Origin: an uncultured Eubacteriales bacterium
GTDB lineage: Bacteria; Bacillota; Clostridia; Christensenellales; CAG-138
Direction: 5' to 3'
Length of the DNA: 64,000 bases
NCBI GenBank assembly: GCA_900540495.1
Contig: UQGA01000007.1
Location: 1-64,000 of the forward strand
Positions 1-8,360 of the stretch are shown piece after piece. Numbering within the stretch: the first letter of the stretch is position 1; each line of letters starts with the position of its first letter. The position numbers and the translations under genes were made by a program. The notes beneath the pieces are model-generated. The model was given only the letters and a program-made list of their open reading frames with translations. It had not been told where the DNA came from and made no database searches.

Positions 1-38
1 CAAACACCGCTGCCGCGCTTCAATTCCCTTACACGGCT

Positions 39-1670
39 ATGAGCTCTGAGGAACTTACGGCTTTGTATTGTCGCTTATCCCGTGACGATGAATTGCAGGG
101 TGACAGCAATAGCATTGTAAACCAGAAAAAAATTCTGGAAAAGTATGCCCGTGAGCATGGATATAACAATTTCAAATTCTATGTTGATGACGGCATCTCA
201 GGTACGACCTTCAACCGCCCAGGCTTTCAGCAGATGATTGCAGACATTGAGGCTGGCCTTGTCAAGCGTGTTATCATCAAGGATATGTCACGTTTCGGAC
301 GTGATTATCTGCAAGTCGGCATGTATACGGAGATCATGTTTCCAGAACATGATATTCACTTTATTGCGGTGAATGATGGTGTAGACAGTACCCAGGGCGA
401 CAACGAGTTTACGCCCTTCCGCAATATCATCAATGAATGGTACGCCAAAGACACCAGCAAAAAAATCCGTGCCGTTATGAAAGTGAAAGGCAATGCGGGG
501 GAGCATTTGGCTACCATGCCTCCGTATGGATACATGAAATCGTCTGATGATAAAAAGCAATGGGTGAAGGATGAAGAAGCGGCCCAGGTGGTTTATGAAA
601 TCGGTCTTTATATCATGGACGGATTGGGACCCTCGCAGATCGCAAGAAAGCTGACGGAAAGAAAAATCCTTACTCCGGCTGCTTACTATGAGAGTAAAGG
701 CAGGACAACCAATGTCACAAAGAAAGGTTCTCCTTATGCCTGGGATTCTTCTACGATTGCCGACATCATGGACCGCTGGCGTGAATACCTGGGGCACACA
801 GTTAATTTCAAAACCCGCAAAAAATCCTACAAGAGCAAAAAGACCCTTCTCAATCCAGAAACCGAGTGGAAGATTTTTGAGAATACCCATGAAGCCATCT
901 GGACGGAGGCGATTGCCGATGCAGCAAGGCTTGCAAGGCAGACGCGGCGCCGACCAACAAAGATGGGAGAAATGGGGATGTTCTCCGGCATGATGTTCTG
1001 CGCCGACTGCGGCTCCATCATGTATCAATGCAGAGCAACCAATTTCCGGCGCGATCAGGAATATTACCTGTGTTCGGGCTATCGGAAAAGCCGTGACGTA
1101 TGCGGGCAGACACATTCCATCCGAACTGTTATCCTGGAGGAATTGGTTCTGCAAAATCTGCGTGAGATCGTTTCCTTTGCATCGCAGCACAAAGACGATT
1201 TTGTAAAGATGGTTATGGATGCGGATTTGCGCCAACGTAACCGCGGTTTGGCAAAGCGGAAGAAAACACTGGCTGATGCTGAAAAGCGGATTGCAGAACT
1301 GGACATCATTTTTAAGCGGCTCTATGAAGATACCATTTCGGGAAAACTTTCTGACGAGCGTTTTCAAAAGCTCTCCACTGACTATGAGAAAGAGCAGCAT
1401 CAGCTTCAAGATGTAGCGATTGCCCTCAGGAATGAAATCGAGGCAGAGGAACGCAAAAGCGCCAATGTGGAAAGGTTTCTCTCCGTTGTAGAACGGTATA
1501 CGGAAATTCCCGAATTGACCCCATGTATCTTGCATGAGTTCATCGAGAAGATTGTTGTCCATGCTGCCAGCGATCCGAAGGGCAAGAACCGCACCCAGGA
1601 AATTGACATCTACTATAAGGGCATTGGAGCCCTGGAAGTATCCAAAGTAATTTCATCAAGGCAAGAATGA
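39..1670 (+). CDS. Large serine recombinase (TnpX/TndX-like), possibly 5'-open
   Basis: Site-specific DNA recombinase that would excise and integrate a mobile element through a phosphoserine intermediate. The resolvase domain (about residues 7-150) carries the LYCRLSRDD motif with the nucleophile Ser14. A recombinase domain follows (about 165-290), then a zinc ribbon with Cys321, Cys324, Cys345 and Cys355, and a charged coiled coil (about 390-470) typical of the large serine recombinases of Tn4451-like clostridial elements. The frame stays open to base 3 and there is no ribosome binding site before ATG 39, so the true start may lie outside the window. Base composition is clearly more AT-rich than the downstream genes, which fits horizontal transfer. 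The gene ends about 90 nt from a tRNA-Ala 3' end. The rest of the element lies to the left. Confidence 0.93.
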   Translation: MSSEELTALYCRLSRDDELQGDSNSIVNQKKILEKYAREHGYNNFKFYVDDGISGTTFNRPGFQQMIADIEAGLVKRVIIKDMSRFGRDYLQVGMYTEIMFPEHDIHFIAVNDGVDSTQGDNEFTPFRNIINEWYAKDTSKKIRAVMKVKGNAGEHLATMPPYGYMKSSDDKKQWVKDEEAAQVVYEIGLYIMDGLGPSQIARKLTERKILTPAAYYESKGRTTNVTKKGSPYAWDSSTIADIMDRWREYLGHTVNFKTRKKSYKSKKTLLNPETEWKIFENTHEAIWTEAIADAARLARQTRRRPTKMGEMGMFSGMMFCADCGSIMYQCRATNFRRDQEYYLCSGYRKSRDVCGQTHSIRTVILEELVLQNLREIVSFASQHKDDFVKMVMDADLRQRNRGLAKRKKTLADAEKRIAELDIIFKRLYEDTISGKLSDERFQKLSTDYEKEQHQLQDVAIALRNEIEAEERKSANVERFLSVVERYTEIPELTPCILHEFIEKIVVHAASDPKGKNRTQEIDIYYKGIGALEVSKVISSRQE

Positions 1671-1704
1671 GAAAAACGGCATAGCCGAAGCTATACCGTT
1701 TCTC
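1669..1704 (-). terminator. Bidirectional-looking terminator hairpin
   Basis: A stem of about 13 pairs with small bulges overlaps the recombinase stop codon. Read on the minus strand it has a C-UUCG-G tetraloop and the outer arm runs into TTTTTCTC, so it best serves as the terminator of the tRNA-Ala transcript. Read on the plus strand it ends in TTTCTCTC and could also end the recombinase mRNA. Confidence 0.6.
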
Positions 1705-1759
1705 TCTTGCCCCACGATGTTTTCTTATCGGGATGTGCCTTGCAGCACGTCCTTTCTGT

Positions 1760-1836
1760 TGGTGGAGCTTACCGGATTCGAACCGGTGATCTCTACACTG
1801 CCAGTGTAGCGCGATAGCCAACTTCGCTAAAGCCCC
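1760..1836 (-). tRNA. tRNA-Ala (anticodon GGC)
   Basis: Read on the minus strand it folds as a full cloverleaf. The acceptor GGGGCTT pairs with AAGCTCC and includes the alanine identity pair G3:U70. The D arm is GCGA/TCGC, the anticodon stem CTACA/TGTAG encloses loop CTGGCAG (anticodon GGC), the variable loop has 5 nt, and the T arm is ACCGG-TTCGAAT-CCGGT. The discriminator is A, and CCA is encoded (bases 1762-1760). The D loop keeps G18G19. Its 3' end faces the recombinase gene, so it may mark the integration target. Confidence 0.96.
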
Positions 1837-1890
1837 AAATCGCGTCTCCCTGCGGGCAAGGCCGTACATATCGACTCAAACGCAAATGTT

Positions 1891-1919
1891 ATTATAGAGT
1901 ATCGTCGGCAATTTGTAAA
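1891..1919 (-). promoter_or_regulatory. SigA promoter of tRNA-Ala
   Basis: On the minus strand, TTTACA (1919-1914), a 17-nt spacer and TATAAT (1896-1891) lie about 50 nt upstream of the tRNA 5' end. It is close to consensus and correctly placed. Confidence 0.8.
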
Positions 1920-1995
1920 GATTTTTTTCTTCATTCGGCCGGAGAAGGCGGGGAATTGCCCGGGTTGGTACAAATGTATGAATTTTTTTGGGAAT

Positions 1996-2026
1996 TTCAC
2001 ACAACGCCCGGCGAGTATGGTATACT
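1996..2026 (+). promoter_or_regulatory. Candidate promoter of the penicillin-binding protein gene
   Basis: An extended -10, TGG-TATACT (2018-2026), lies 73 nt before the start codon. A TTCACA hexamer lies 19 nt upstream of the -10, which is long for a -35, so the extended -10 probably carries most of the recognition. Confidence 0.5.
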
Positions 2027-2098
2027 ACGCAAGTGTAGGCCGCCGGATCATATGGCCGCTTTGTCCGTATGGAGAAGGTGGGAAAAGGAGTTTTGTTG

Positions 2099-4924
2099 AT
2101 GCCTGATTTTCGCGGCTTTTTTTCCAAATTGCGAAAAAAGCTTGTAAAAGAAGAAACGTCCACCGCACTCTCGCCGGAGGTTCGACCGGCAGGCAGGCAG
2201 CCGTTGTTCCTGAACCGGCGGCCCAGGCAGCCCTTCGCGCTGGCGGTGCTGTTTACGACGTTGAAGCTGCTTGTTTTTGCGTTCGTCGTCATCTGTTTTG
2301 CCGGGCTGGGCGTTGCGGTCGGCATCGGCAAGGCGTATATCGAAACGGCGCCGGAGATCGACGTGGCGCAGCTCACCATCTCCGATCGCACGTCCTTCCT
2401 GTATGATAAGGACGGCAAACTCATTACGTCAATCGCGGACGTGGAGTACCGCGACTGGACGGATATCGAGGACATCCCGGATATGCTCAAGAACGCGTTT
2501 ATCGCGGTGGAGGACGTCCGGTTTTACAAGCATTCGGGCGTGGACTTCAAGCGCCTGTTTTCCGCCGCGCTTGAGATTCTCGGCAATACGAATTCCTCCG
2601 GCGGCAGCACCATTACGCAGCAGCTGATCAAGAACAAGATCCTCGGCACGCAGCGCAACTACAAGCGCAAGATCCAGGAGGCGTATTTGGCGCTGCAGCT
2701 GGAGAAGATGATCAGCAAGGACGATATCCTGGAGGCATACCTCAACGATATCTACCTGGGCGAATCGAACTACGGCGTCAAGACCGCCGCGATGGACTAT
2801 TTCGGCAAGGAGCTGTCCGAACTGACCATCCGCGAATGCGCGATGCTCGCCGGCATGAACCAGAGCCCGTACAACTATAACCCGCGCCGGAACATGTACG
2901 TGCGCGACATGATGGAGATTACCGATAATCGTACCGACCTCGTGCTCGGGCGCATGTATCAGGCCGGCTACATCAACAGCGAGCAATACGAGGCCGCCCT
3001 CGTGGAGGAGGTTTATATCCTCGAGGAGAGCGAGCAGAAGCAGATGTACGACATGGCATATTTTGTCGAGTACGCCATTTACGACGTGGTCACGCATCTG
3101 CTGGATCAGCGCGGGCTGGCCAATACCAAGGAGAACCGCGACGCCGTGGAGAACGAGCTGCGCACGGGCGGCTACCACATCTATACCACGGTCGATCCGG
3201 ACATACAGAACACCGTGCAGGATACCCTGGCGAACTGGGACGGCTATCCCACGCTGGCGGACAGCAGCAAGGGCGTCGTGGAGGAAACCATGGCCGACGG
3301 CGCGGTGATTACGACCGTGCAACCGCAGGCTGCCGCCGTGGTGATCGACTACCATACCGGCGAACTGCGCGCCGTGGTCGGCGGGCGCGAGGAACCGCAG
3401 ATCCGGCGCGGACAGAACCGCGCCTACCAGAGCTATACGGAGGTCGGCTCGGCCATCAAACCGTTGTCGGTCTATGGGCCGGCGCTTGATCTGGGCGTCT
3501 CCCCGGCGACCATCGTGGCGAATATGGACGGCAGGATCGAGGGCTGGGATACGCCGACGGGCTATCCGTCCGGCGGGCTCAAGAGTCGCTACGGTCCGGT
3601 CACCGTCCGGCGGGGCATCATGTCGTCGCTCAATGTTGTCGCGGCGCGCGTGCTCATGCAGTACGTGGGGGTGGACGTGGCCGCCGATTACCTGCTTCAG
3701 CTCGGCGCGACCGAGAGCAAGATCAACCGCGACGGTTCCGGCCTGGCGCTGGGCACCTCCGGCCTGACGCCCATCCAGATGGCCGCCGCCTACGGCACCA
3801 TCGCTTCCGGCGGCGTCTACCGGGAACCGCTTTCCTTCACCAAGGTGATCGACTCCGACGGCAACGTGATTCTCGATGCGGACGTCGTGCGCGATACGCA
3901 TCGCGTCTATCAGGAGTCCACCGCGTATTTGCTCGTAGACATGCTGACCGACGCCGTGCAATCCGGCACCGGCACCAAGGCGAAGATCGACGGCATGACC
4001 GTCGCCGGCAAGACGGGCACCAACTCGGATTATGCGAGCGTGTATTTTGCGGGCATGACGCCTTACTATGCCGCGACCGTCTGGATCGGGCACGATTACC
4101 CGGCCAACAAGCTCAAGGAGGGCGCCGACGGCGGCACCTATGCGGCGCCGCTCTGGAAGGCGTTCATGGAAAAGATCCACGAATCGCTGGAGGACAAGGA
4201 GATCATTGACGTGGACCCCGCTTCGCTTGGCCTGGTCAAGTGTACGGTCTGCTCGGTATCCGGCCTGCTGGCCACGGAGGCCTGTAACGACGACGAGGAT
4301 CACAAGCCCGTAACGGACTGGTTCGTTTCCGCGAACCGGCCGACGCAGTATTGCGACATGCATGTGACGGTGTCCGTGTGTACGGAATCCAATGCCGTTG
4401 CGACGCCGTTCTGCCCGGAGGAATCCGTCCAGACCCAGAGCCTGATCCTCGTGCGGCCCGGCTCGCAGTTCTATGATTTTGAGGACGAGTACCTTTTCAA
4501 GGGCCTGCCGAGCGCCGTTCGCACCGACCTCAGCACCGAGGCGTATCTGGCGTCGCTGCCCACCTGCACCGTCCATTCGGAGAGCTCGCTGGGGATCTTT
4601 GAACTCAAGACGCGCGCCGAGCAGCTCATTTCGGAGGTGCTCGGGTATCTGGCGGATGCGACGGGCCTTGACGAGGCTTCGCGCACCCTGCTCAACAACG
4701 ATATCGCCGCGCTGCAGACGGCGCTCACCGGTTATGATTTTGCCCAGATCGAGCCGCTGCTCAACACCCTTTCGAGCGACTTTGCCCGCATCCAGGGCGG
4801 CGGTACCGGCGACGATGATGGCGCCGGTGGCGATACCGGCGACGATGATGGCGCCGGCGGGGATGCCGGCGGCGATGATAGCGCCGGCGGGGATACCGGC
4901 GGCGAGCCGCAACCGGTGGCATGA
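2099..4924 (+). CDS. ponA: Class A penicillin-binding protein (transglycosylase/transpeptidase)
   Basis: Bifunctional peptidoglycan synthase (941 aa) that polymerises lipid II and cross-links the glycan strands outside the membrane. A basic cytoplasmic tail precedes one membrane anchor (about 46-75). The GT51 domain follows, with EDVRFYKHSGVD and GGSTITQQLIKN. The transpeptidase domain has SAIK (Ser451, Lys454), SLN (510-512) and KTG (Lys638). Start ATG 2099 was chosen because AAAGGAG lies 8 nt upstream. An ATG ten codons earlier has no such site. The C-terminus has an unusual acidic Gly/Asp repeat tail. The uracil-DNA glycosylase gene overlaps the stop codon by 4 nt, so the two are translationally coupled. 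Confidence 0.95.
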   Translation: MPDFRGFFSKLRKKLVKEETSTALSPEVRPAGRQPLFLNRRPRQPFALAVLFTTLKLLVFAFVVICFAGLGVAVGIGKAYIETAPEIDVAQLTISDRTSFLYDKDGKLITSIADVEYRDWTDIEDIPDMLKNAFIAVEDVRFYKHSGVDFKRLFSAALEILGNTNSSGGSTITQQLIKNKILGTQRNYKRKIQEAYLALQLEKMISKDDILEAYLNDIYLGESNYGVKTAAMDYFGKELSELTIRECAMLAGMNQSPYNYNPRRNMYVRDMMEITDNRTDLVLGRMYQAGYINSEQYEAALVEEVYILEESEQKQMYDMAYFVEYAIYDVVTHLLDQRGLANTKENRDAVENELRTGGYHIYTTVDPDIQNTVQDTLANWDGYPTLADSSKGVVEETMADGAVITTVQPQAAAVVIDYHTGELRAVVGGREEPQIRRGQNRAYQSYTEVGSAIKPLSVYGPALDLGVSPATIVANMDGRIEGWDTPTGYPSGGLKSRYGPVTVRRGIMSSLNVVAARVLMQYVGVDVAADYLLQLGATESKINRDGSGLALGTSGLTPIQMAAAYGTIASGGVYREPLSFTKVIDSDGNVILDADVVRDTHRVYQESTAYLLVDMLTDAVQSGTGTKAKIDGMTVAGKTGTNSDYASVYFAGMTPYYAATVWIGHDYPANKLKEGADGGTYAAPLWKAFMEKIHESLEDKEIIDVDPASLGLVKCTVCSVSGLLATEACNDDEDHKPVTDWFVSANRPTQYCDMHVTVSVCTESNAVATPFCPEESVQTQSLILVRPGSQFYDFEDEYLFKGLPSAVRTDLSTEAYLASLPTCTVHSESSLGIFELKTRAEQLISEVLGYLADATGLDEASRTLLNNDIAALQTALTGYDFAQIEPLLNTLSSDFARIQGGGTGDDDGAGGDTGDDDGAGGDAGGDDSAGGDTGGEPQPVA
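4802..4908 (+). repeat. 30-bp tandem repeat encoding an acidic Gly/Asp tail
   Basis: About 3.5 copies of a 30-bp unit encode variants of the decapeptide GDDDGAGGDT at the C-terminus of the penicillin-binding protein. Copies differ at few bases, so copy number could vary between strains by slippage. Confidence 0.85.
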
Positions 4925-5577
4925 GCGGCGCCGCGCTGTTGCAGCAACGATATGCGGCGGAGCGGGAGCGGCTGCTTGCGCGCGCGGCGGACGACGCGCC
5001 TGCGGGCGAATACGCAAGTCCGGTGTTCGGGGAAGGCGCGGCGCAGCCGACCGTGATGTTTGTCGGCGAGGCCCCGGGCGCGGAAGAGACGCGCTTGGGA
5101 CGGCCTTTCGTCGGAAGGGCGGGCAGGCAGCTCGACGCGCTGCTGCTCTCGGCGGCGATCGATCGCAGCGCCGCCTATGTGACCAACGTTGTCAAATATC
5201 GTCCCGTCGTGCGCGGCGCGCACGGCGCGCGCAATCGCACGCCCGGCCGTGCAGAGGTTACTGACGCGCTGCCGCTGCTCCTTGTGGAAATTCAGACGCT
5301 CGTACCGCAGGTGATCGTGACGCTGGGCAACGTGCCGCTCGGCGCGCTGCTGGCGCTGGCCGATGCGGCGCCGGGTTCCATCGGTTCGCTGCACGGCAGG
5401 CCGATACCCCTGCGCCTTGACGGCGCCGTTCGTACGCTGTTCCCGCTCTACCACCCGGCAAGCGCCATCTACAACCGGTCGCTGCTGCCGGTGCTAGAGG
5501 CGGACGTGCGCGCACTTGGTGAACATTTGGTGAAACGGGTCGGAACTTGCGGCGCCGGCCATAAAACTATGATATAA
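4921..5577 (+). CDS. Uracil-DNA glycosylase family 4-like, Fe-S cysteines missing
   Basis: Predicted base-excision enzyme (218 aa) that removes uracil from DNA. It shows the family hallmarks GEAPG (49-53), the TNVVKYRP segment with a following NRTP, a central VTLGNVPL strand, and LYHPAS with His178 in the catalytic motif. Family 4 enzymes normally bind a [4Fe-4S] cluster through four Cys: a pair before the FGEG motif, one after NRTP, and one later. Here those positions are non-Cys, and the only Cys lies in the extreme C-terminal tail. The gene is either a cluster-free variant or an altered relative. ATG overlaps the preceding stop (ATGA). Confidence 0.8.
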   Translation: MSGAALLQQRYAAERERLLARAADDAPAGEYASPVFGEGAAQPTVMFVGEAPGAEETRLGRPFVGRAGRQLDALLLSAAIDRSAAYVTNVVKYRPVVRGAHGARNRTPGRAEVTDALPLLLVEIQTLVPQVIVTLGNVPLGALLALADAAPGSIGSLHGRPIPLRLDGAVRTLFPLYHPASAIYNRSLLPVLEADVRALGEHLVKRVGTCGAGHKTMI

Positions 5578-5578
5578 T
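5570..5578 (+). promoter_or_regulatory. Extended -10 promoter of the first two-component operon
   Basis: TGA-TATAAT, a perfect extended -10, overlaps the end of the glycosylase gene and lies about 60 nt before the regulator start. No good -35 sits at 16-18 nt; TTGCGG lies 20 nt upstream of the -10. Confidence 0.65.
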
Positions 5579-5639
5579 CGGAGACACAATCAAAGTCACG
5601 ATTTGACGTTTGAAACCAGTCCGGGAGGAGAACAGGAAC

Positions 5640-6320
5640 ATGGCACAGAAGATTTTAATTGCAGACGACGATCAGATCGTCCACGAGGCGCTTGGCATCT
5701 ATCTTAAGGCGGAGGGCTTTGAACCCGTGGATGCGTTCGATGGGGAGGAAGCGCTCGCCGCGATCACGCCGGAGATCGTACTCTGCGTGCTCGACATCAT
5801 GATGCCCAAAATGTCCGGCATTGAGGTTTGCCGCGAAATCCGGAAGAATTCGCAGTTGCCGATCCTCATGCTGACGGCCAAGGGAGAGGAGATCGACCGG
5901 ATCGTGGGGCTGGAGCTGGGGGCGGACGATTATATTGTCAAGCCGTTCAGCCCGCGCGAGGTCGTCGCCCGCATCAAGGCGGTGCTGCGGCGCACGAGCG
6001 AACAGCCCAAGAGTGACAACAGCGTCATCAACTATAACGGCCTGACCATCGACCTCAAGAGCTATACCGTCACGCTGCGCGGCGAGCCGGTCATCTGCAC
6101 GCCCAAGGAGATCGAAATTCTGTATATGCTTGCGTCCAACCCGGGGCAGGTGTTTACGCGCGAGCAGCTCCTTTCCCGCGTTTGGGGGTACGATTTTGCA
6201 GGCGAGACCCGCACGGTCGATACGCACATCAAGCGCATCCGTGCAAAGCTCGACTCCACGGGCCTTGGCTGGAGCATCAAAACGATTTACGGCGTGGGCT
6301 ATAAGTTCGAGGTCGAATGA
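5640..6320 (+). CDS. OmpR-family response regulator 1
   Basis: DNA-binding response regulator (226 aa). The receiver domain (1-120) has the acidic pocket DDD near residue 10, phospho-acceptor Asp52 in LDIMMP, the conserved Thr in MLTAKG and Lys in VKPF. The C-terminal winged helix (about 130-225) has the typical FTREQLLSRVWGYDF and RTVDTHIKRIRAKL segments. Start ATG 5640 follows GGGAGGAG. The kinase gene overlaps its stop by 4 nt, so regulator and kinase are cotranslated. It closely resembles the regulator at 9,356, which points to duplication of the gene pair. Confidence 0.93.
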   Translation: MAQKILIADDDQIVHEALGIYLKAEGFEPVDAFDGEEALAAITPEIVLCVLDIMMPKMSGIEVCREIRKNSQLPILMLTAKGEEIDRIVGLELGADDYIVKPFSPREVVARIKAVLRRTSEQPKSDNSVINYNGLTIDLKSYTVTLRGEPVICTPKEIEILYMLASNPGQVFTREQLLSRVWGYDFAGETRTVDTHIKRIRAKLDSTGLGWSIKTIYGVGYKFEVE

Positions 6321-8236
6321 ACCCGATCCGCAGCGTCTTTTTCTGGCGCGTACTGATCATTCTCATCATTGCGCTGCTGCTGGCGAACGTGGTAGCTTTG
6401 GGGGCCTATTCGTATATTGGCCGGAATACGTACCTCTCCATCGAGATGGACAATCTCGAACCGGAGGCCGAGATCACCAGACAGATCTATGAGGAGTACA
6501 AAAACGGGAACCTGTCCGAGGATGGGTTTTCGCGCCTGATCGACAAGCAGACCATCGCCAGCCAGTCGGCCGTGCTCATAGCGGACGAGCTGGGCAAGAC
6601 GCTCATCGCCAGCTACATCGGCAGCGACGTGGAGGTGGCGGACTTCGGCGCGTACTTTGATGCGGAAAAGCAGCACGTGCTGCGCGGCCAGACGGTCAAG
6701 AGCGATAATCTCGTGCTGCTGAACGGGGAATCGGCTATCAGCGTGGGCGTGCCTATCCGGGATCAGAGCGGCAACGTAACCGGCGGCATATTCATCATCA
6801 AACAGACCAAGCGCATCCAGTCCGCCTATTCGCGCCTGAACGATGTGCTCGCGCTGACGATCCTGATCGTGTTTCCGCTCATCATGGTGCTTGCTGCGTA
6901 CAGCACCAACCGCGTTTCCCGCCCGCTCAGCGCGATGGCGAACGTTGCCATCGCCATGTCGAAGGGCGATTTTGACGTGCGCGCGGACGAGACGGCCGTG
7001 GGCGAGGTGGGCATTCTGGCGCGGGCGCTCAACACGCTCTGTGAGAATCTTTCGCAGACGATCTATCAGCTGCGCAGCGAAAAACGGCAGCTCAACCACA
7101 TCCTGTCCAGCTTCAGCGACGGCGTCGCCGCCGTGGACAGCATTGGTTGCCTGACACATTATAACCCCGCCCTCAAAAACATGTTTGGAGCGGTCGAGGT
7201 CAACACACCGATGGATCTGGTGCCGGACGAGGCCGTTTGGCGGGTGTTCCATGACGTGTTCAATACCCGCGAGGCGCAGACGATGCACTATGAGATGCCG
7301 GGCGACCGCAAGCTCTGGATCTCCATCGTTCCGGTCATCAGCGAGGAGGGCGTTTGCACGGGCGTGGTCGGGCTGTTTAAGGACGTGACGGAGTTTGAAC
7401 GGCTGGAGCAGACGAGGCGGGACTATGTGGCCAACGTCAGCCACGAGCTGCGCACGCCGTTGACCGCCGTGCGCGGCCTGCTTGAGCCGTTGGCCGACGG
7501 CATGATCAAGGACGAGGAAACGCGGCAGCGATACTATCAGGTCATGCTGCACGAGGTTTTGCGCCTTTCGCGCCTCATCACGGATCTGCTGCAGCTTTCC
7601 CGCCTGCAATCCGGCACCGAATATATGGAGGTGGCGGCGGTTGATGTGTCCGAGCTGCTCGCGGAGATCCACGAGAACTATCTGCACGAAGCCAACCAGC
7701 GCGGCATCCGGCTGATACTCGACGCGGACAACCTGCCCTACGCCATGACCGACCGCGACAGGATCGAACAGATCCTCGTCATTCTGATCGACAACGCCAT
7801 GCGCTATACGCCCAAGGGCGGCTCCATCACGCTCTCCGCCACGGCCGGCGAGCTCATCATCGTGTCCGTATCCGATACCGGCTGCGGCATCGCCGCCGCA
7901 GACCTGCCGCATCTGTTCGAGCGGTTCTACAAGGTGGACAAATCCCGCAAGGAGGGCGGCACAGGACTCGGCCTGTCCATTGCCAAACAGATCATCGACA
8001 AGCTTGGCGAGCGCATCTATGTGGAGAGCACCGTGGGCGAAGGCACGAGCTTCCACTTTACGCTCAAGCGCTATGTCAGCAACGCCATCGCCCTTGGCCC
8101 GAGCTCATCGAACGTCATCTATTCCAACGATGAAACGCCTGCTTCCGGGGAGCGGGCCGATTCCGAGGATGCGCCCTACGAGGTCATTTCCCCACGCCAC
8201 ACCCGGGGCCGCGGGGCGCGCCGCAAACAGCAGTAG
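6317..8236 (+). CDS. PhoR/WalK-like sensor histidine kinase 1
   Basis: Membrane sensor kinase (639 aa) paired with regulator 1. TM helices at about 8-32 and 177-197 enclose an extracellular sensor domain. A HAMP linker (198-250), a PAS-like domain (265-360) and HisKA follow, with His376 in NVSHELRTPLT. The HATPase domain has DTGCGIA and GGTGLGLSIA. The topology (extracellular loop, HAMP, PAS, HisKA, HATPase) matches PhoR/WalK-type envelope or phosphate sensors. A 50-residue charged C-terminal tail rich in Ser, Glu and Arg is unusual for the family and absent from kinase 2. Confidence 0.92.
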   Translation: MNPIRSVFFWRVLIILIIALLLANVVALGAYSYIGRNTYLSIEMDNLEPEAEITRQIYEEYKNGNLSEDGFSRLIDKQTIASQSAVLIADELGKTLIASYIGSDVEVADFGAYFDAEKQHVLRGQTVKSDNLVLLNGESAISVGVPIRDQSGNVTGGIFIIKQTKRIQSAYSRLNDVLALTILIVFPLIMVLAAYSTNRVSRPLSAMANVAIAMSKGDFDVRADETAVGEVGILARALNTLCENLSQTIYQLRSEKRQLNHILSSFSDGVAAVDSIGCLTHYNPALKNMFGAVEVNTPMDLVPDEAVWRVFHDVFNTREAQTMHYEMPGDRKLWISIVPVISEEGVCTGVVGLFKDVTEFERLEQTRRDYVANVSHELRTPLTAVRGLLEPLADGMIKDEETRQRYYQVMLHEVLRLSRLITDLLQLSRLQSGTEYMEVAAVDVSELLAEIHENYLHEANQRGIRLILDADNLPYAMTDRDRIEQILVILIDNAMRYTPKGGSITLSATAGELIIVSVSDTGCGIAAADLPHLFERFYKVDKSRKEGGTGLGLSIAKQIIDKLGERIYVESTVGEGTSFHFTLKRYVSNAIALGPSSSNVIYSNDETPASGERADSEDAPYEVISPRHTRGRGARRKQQ

Positions 8237-8360
8237 CGGAGCCGCCGGCGGGGCGGAAGGGCCGTTTCGGCCTGTTTTCGCGCCGGTCCGGCAGGCTCCC
8301 GTATGTTTGGCCCCCTTTTCGCATATGCTGTGACAGGCACTTGCGGGGAGGGGGGTCTTT

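Noticed and set aside
2429..5017. Very long open frame on the minus strand opposite the penicillin-binding protein gene (862 codons)
   Set aside because: A by-product of high GC and biased codons in the real gene. The translation is rich in Arg, His and Ala without domain pattern, and has no ribosome binding site or promoter.
6299..8056. Long minus-strand frame opposite histidine kinase 1
   Set aside because: Mirror of the kinase codon pattern. The sense frame has all kinase motifs, and the antisense protein has none.
8260..8278. Hairpin GGCCG-TTT-CGGCC followed by TGTTTT after kinase 1
   Set aside because: The stem has only 5 pairs. Too weak to list as a terminator, although partial termination is possible.
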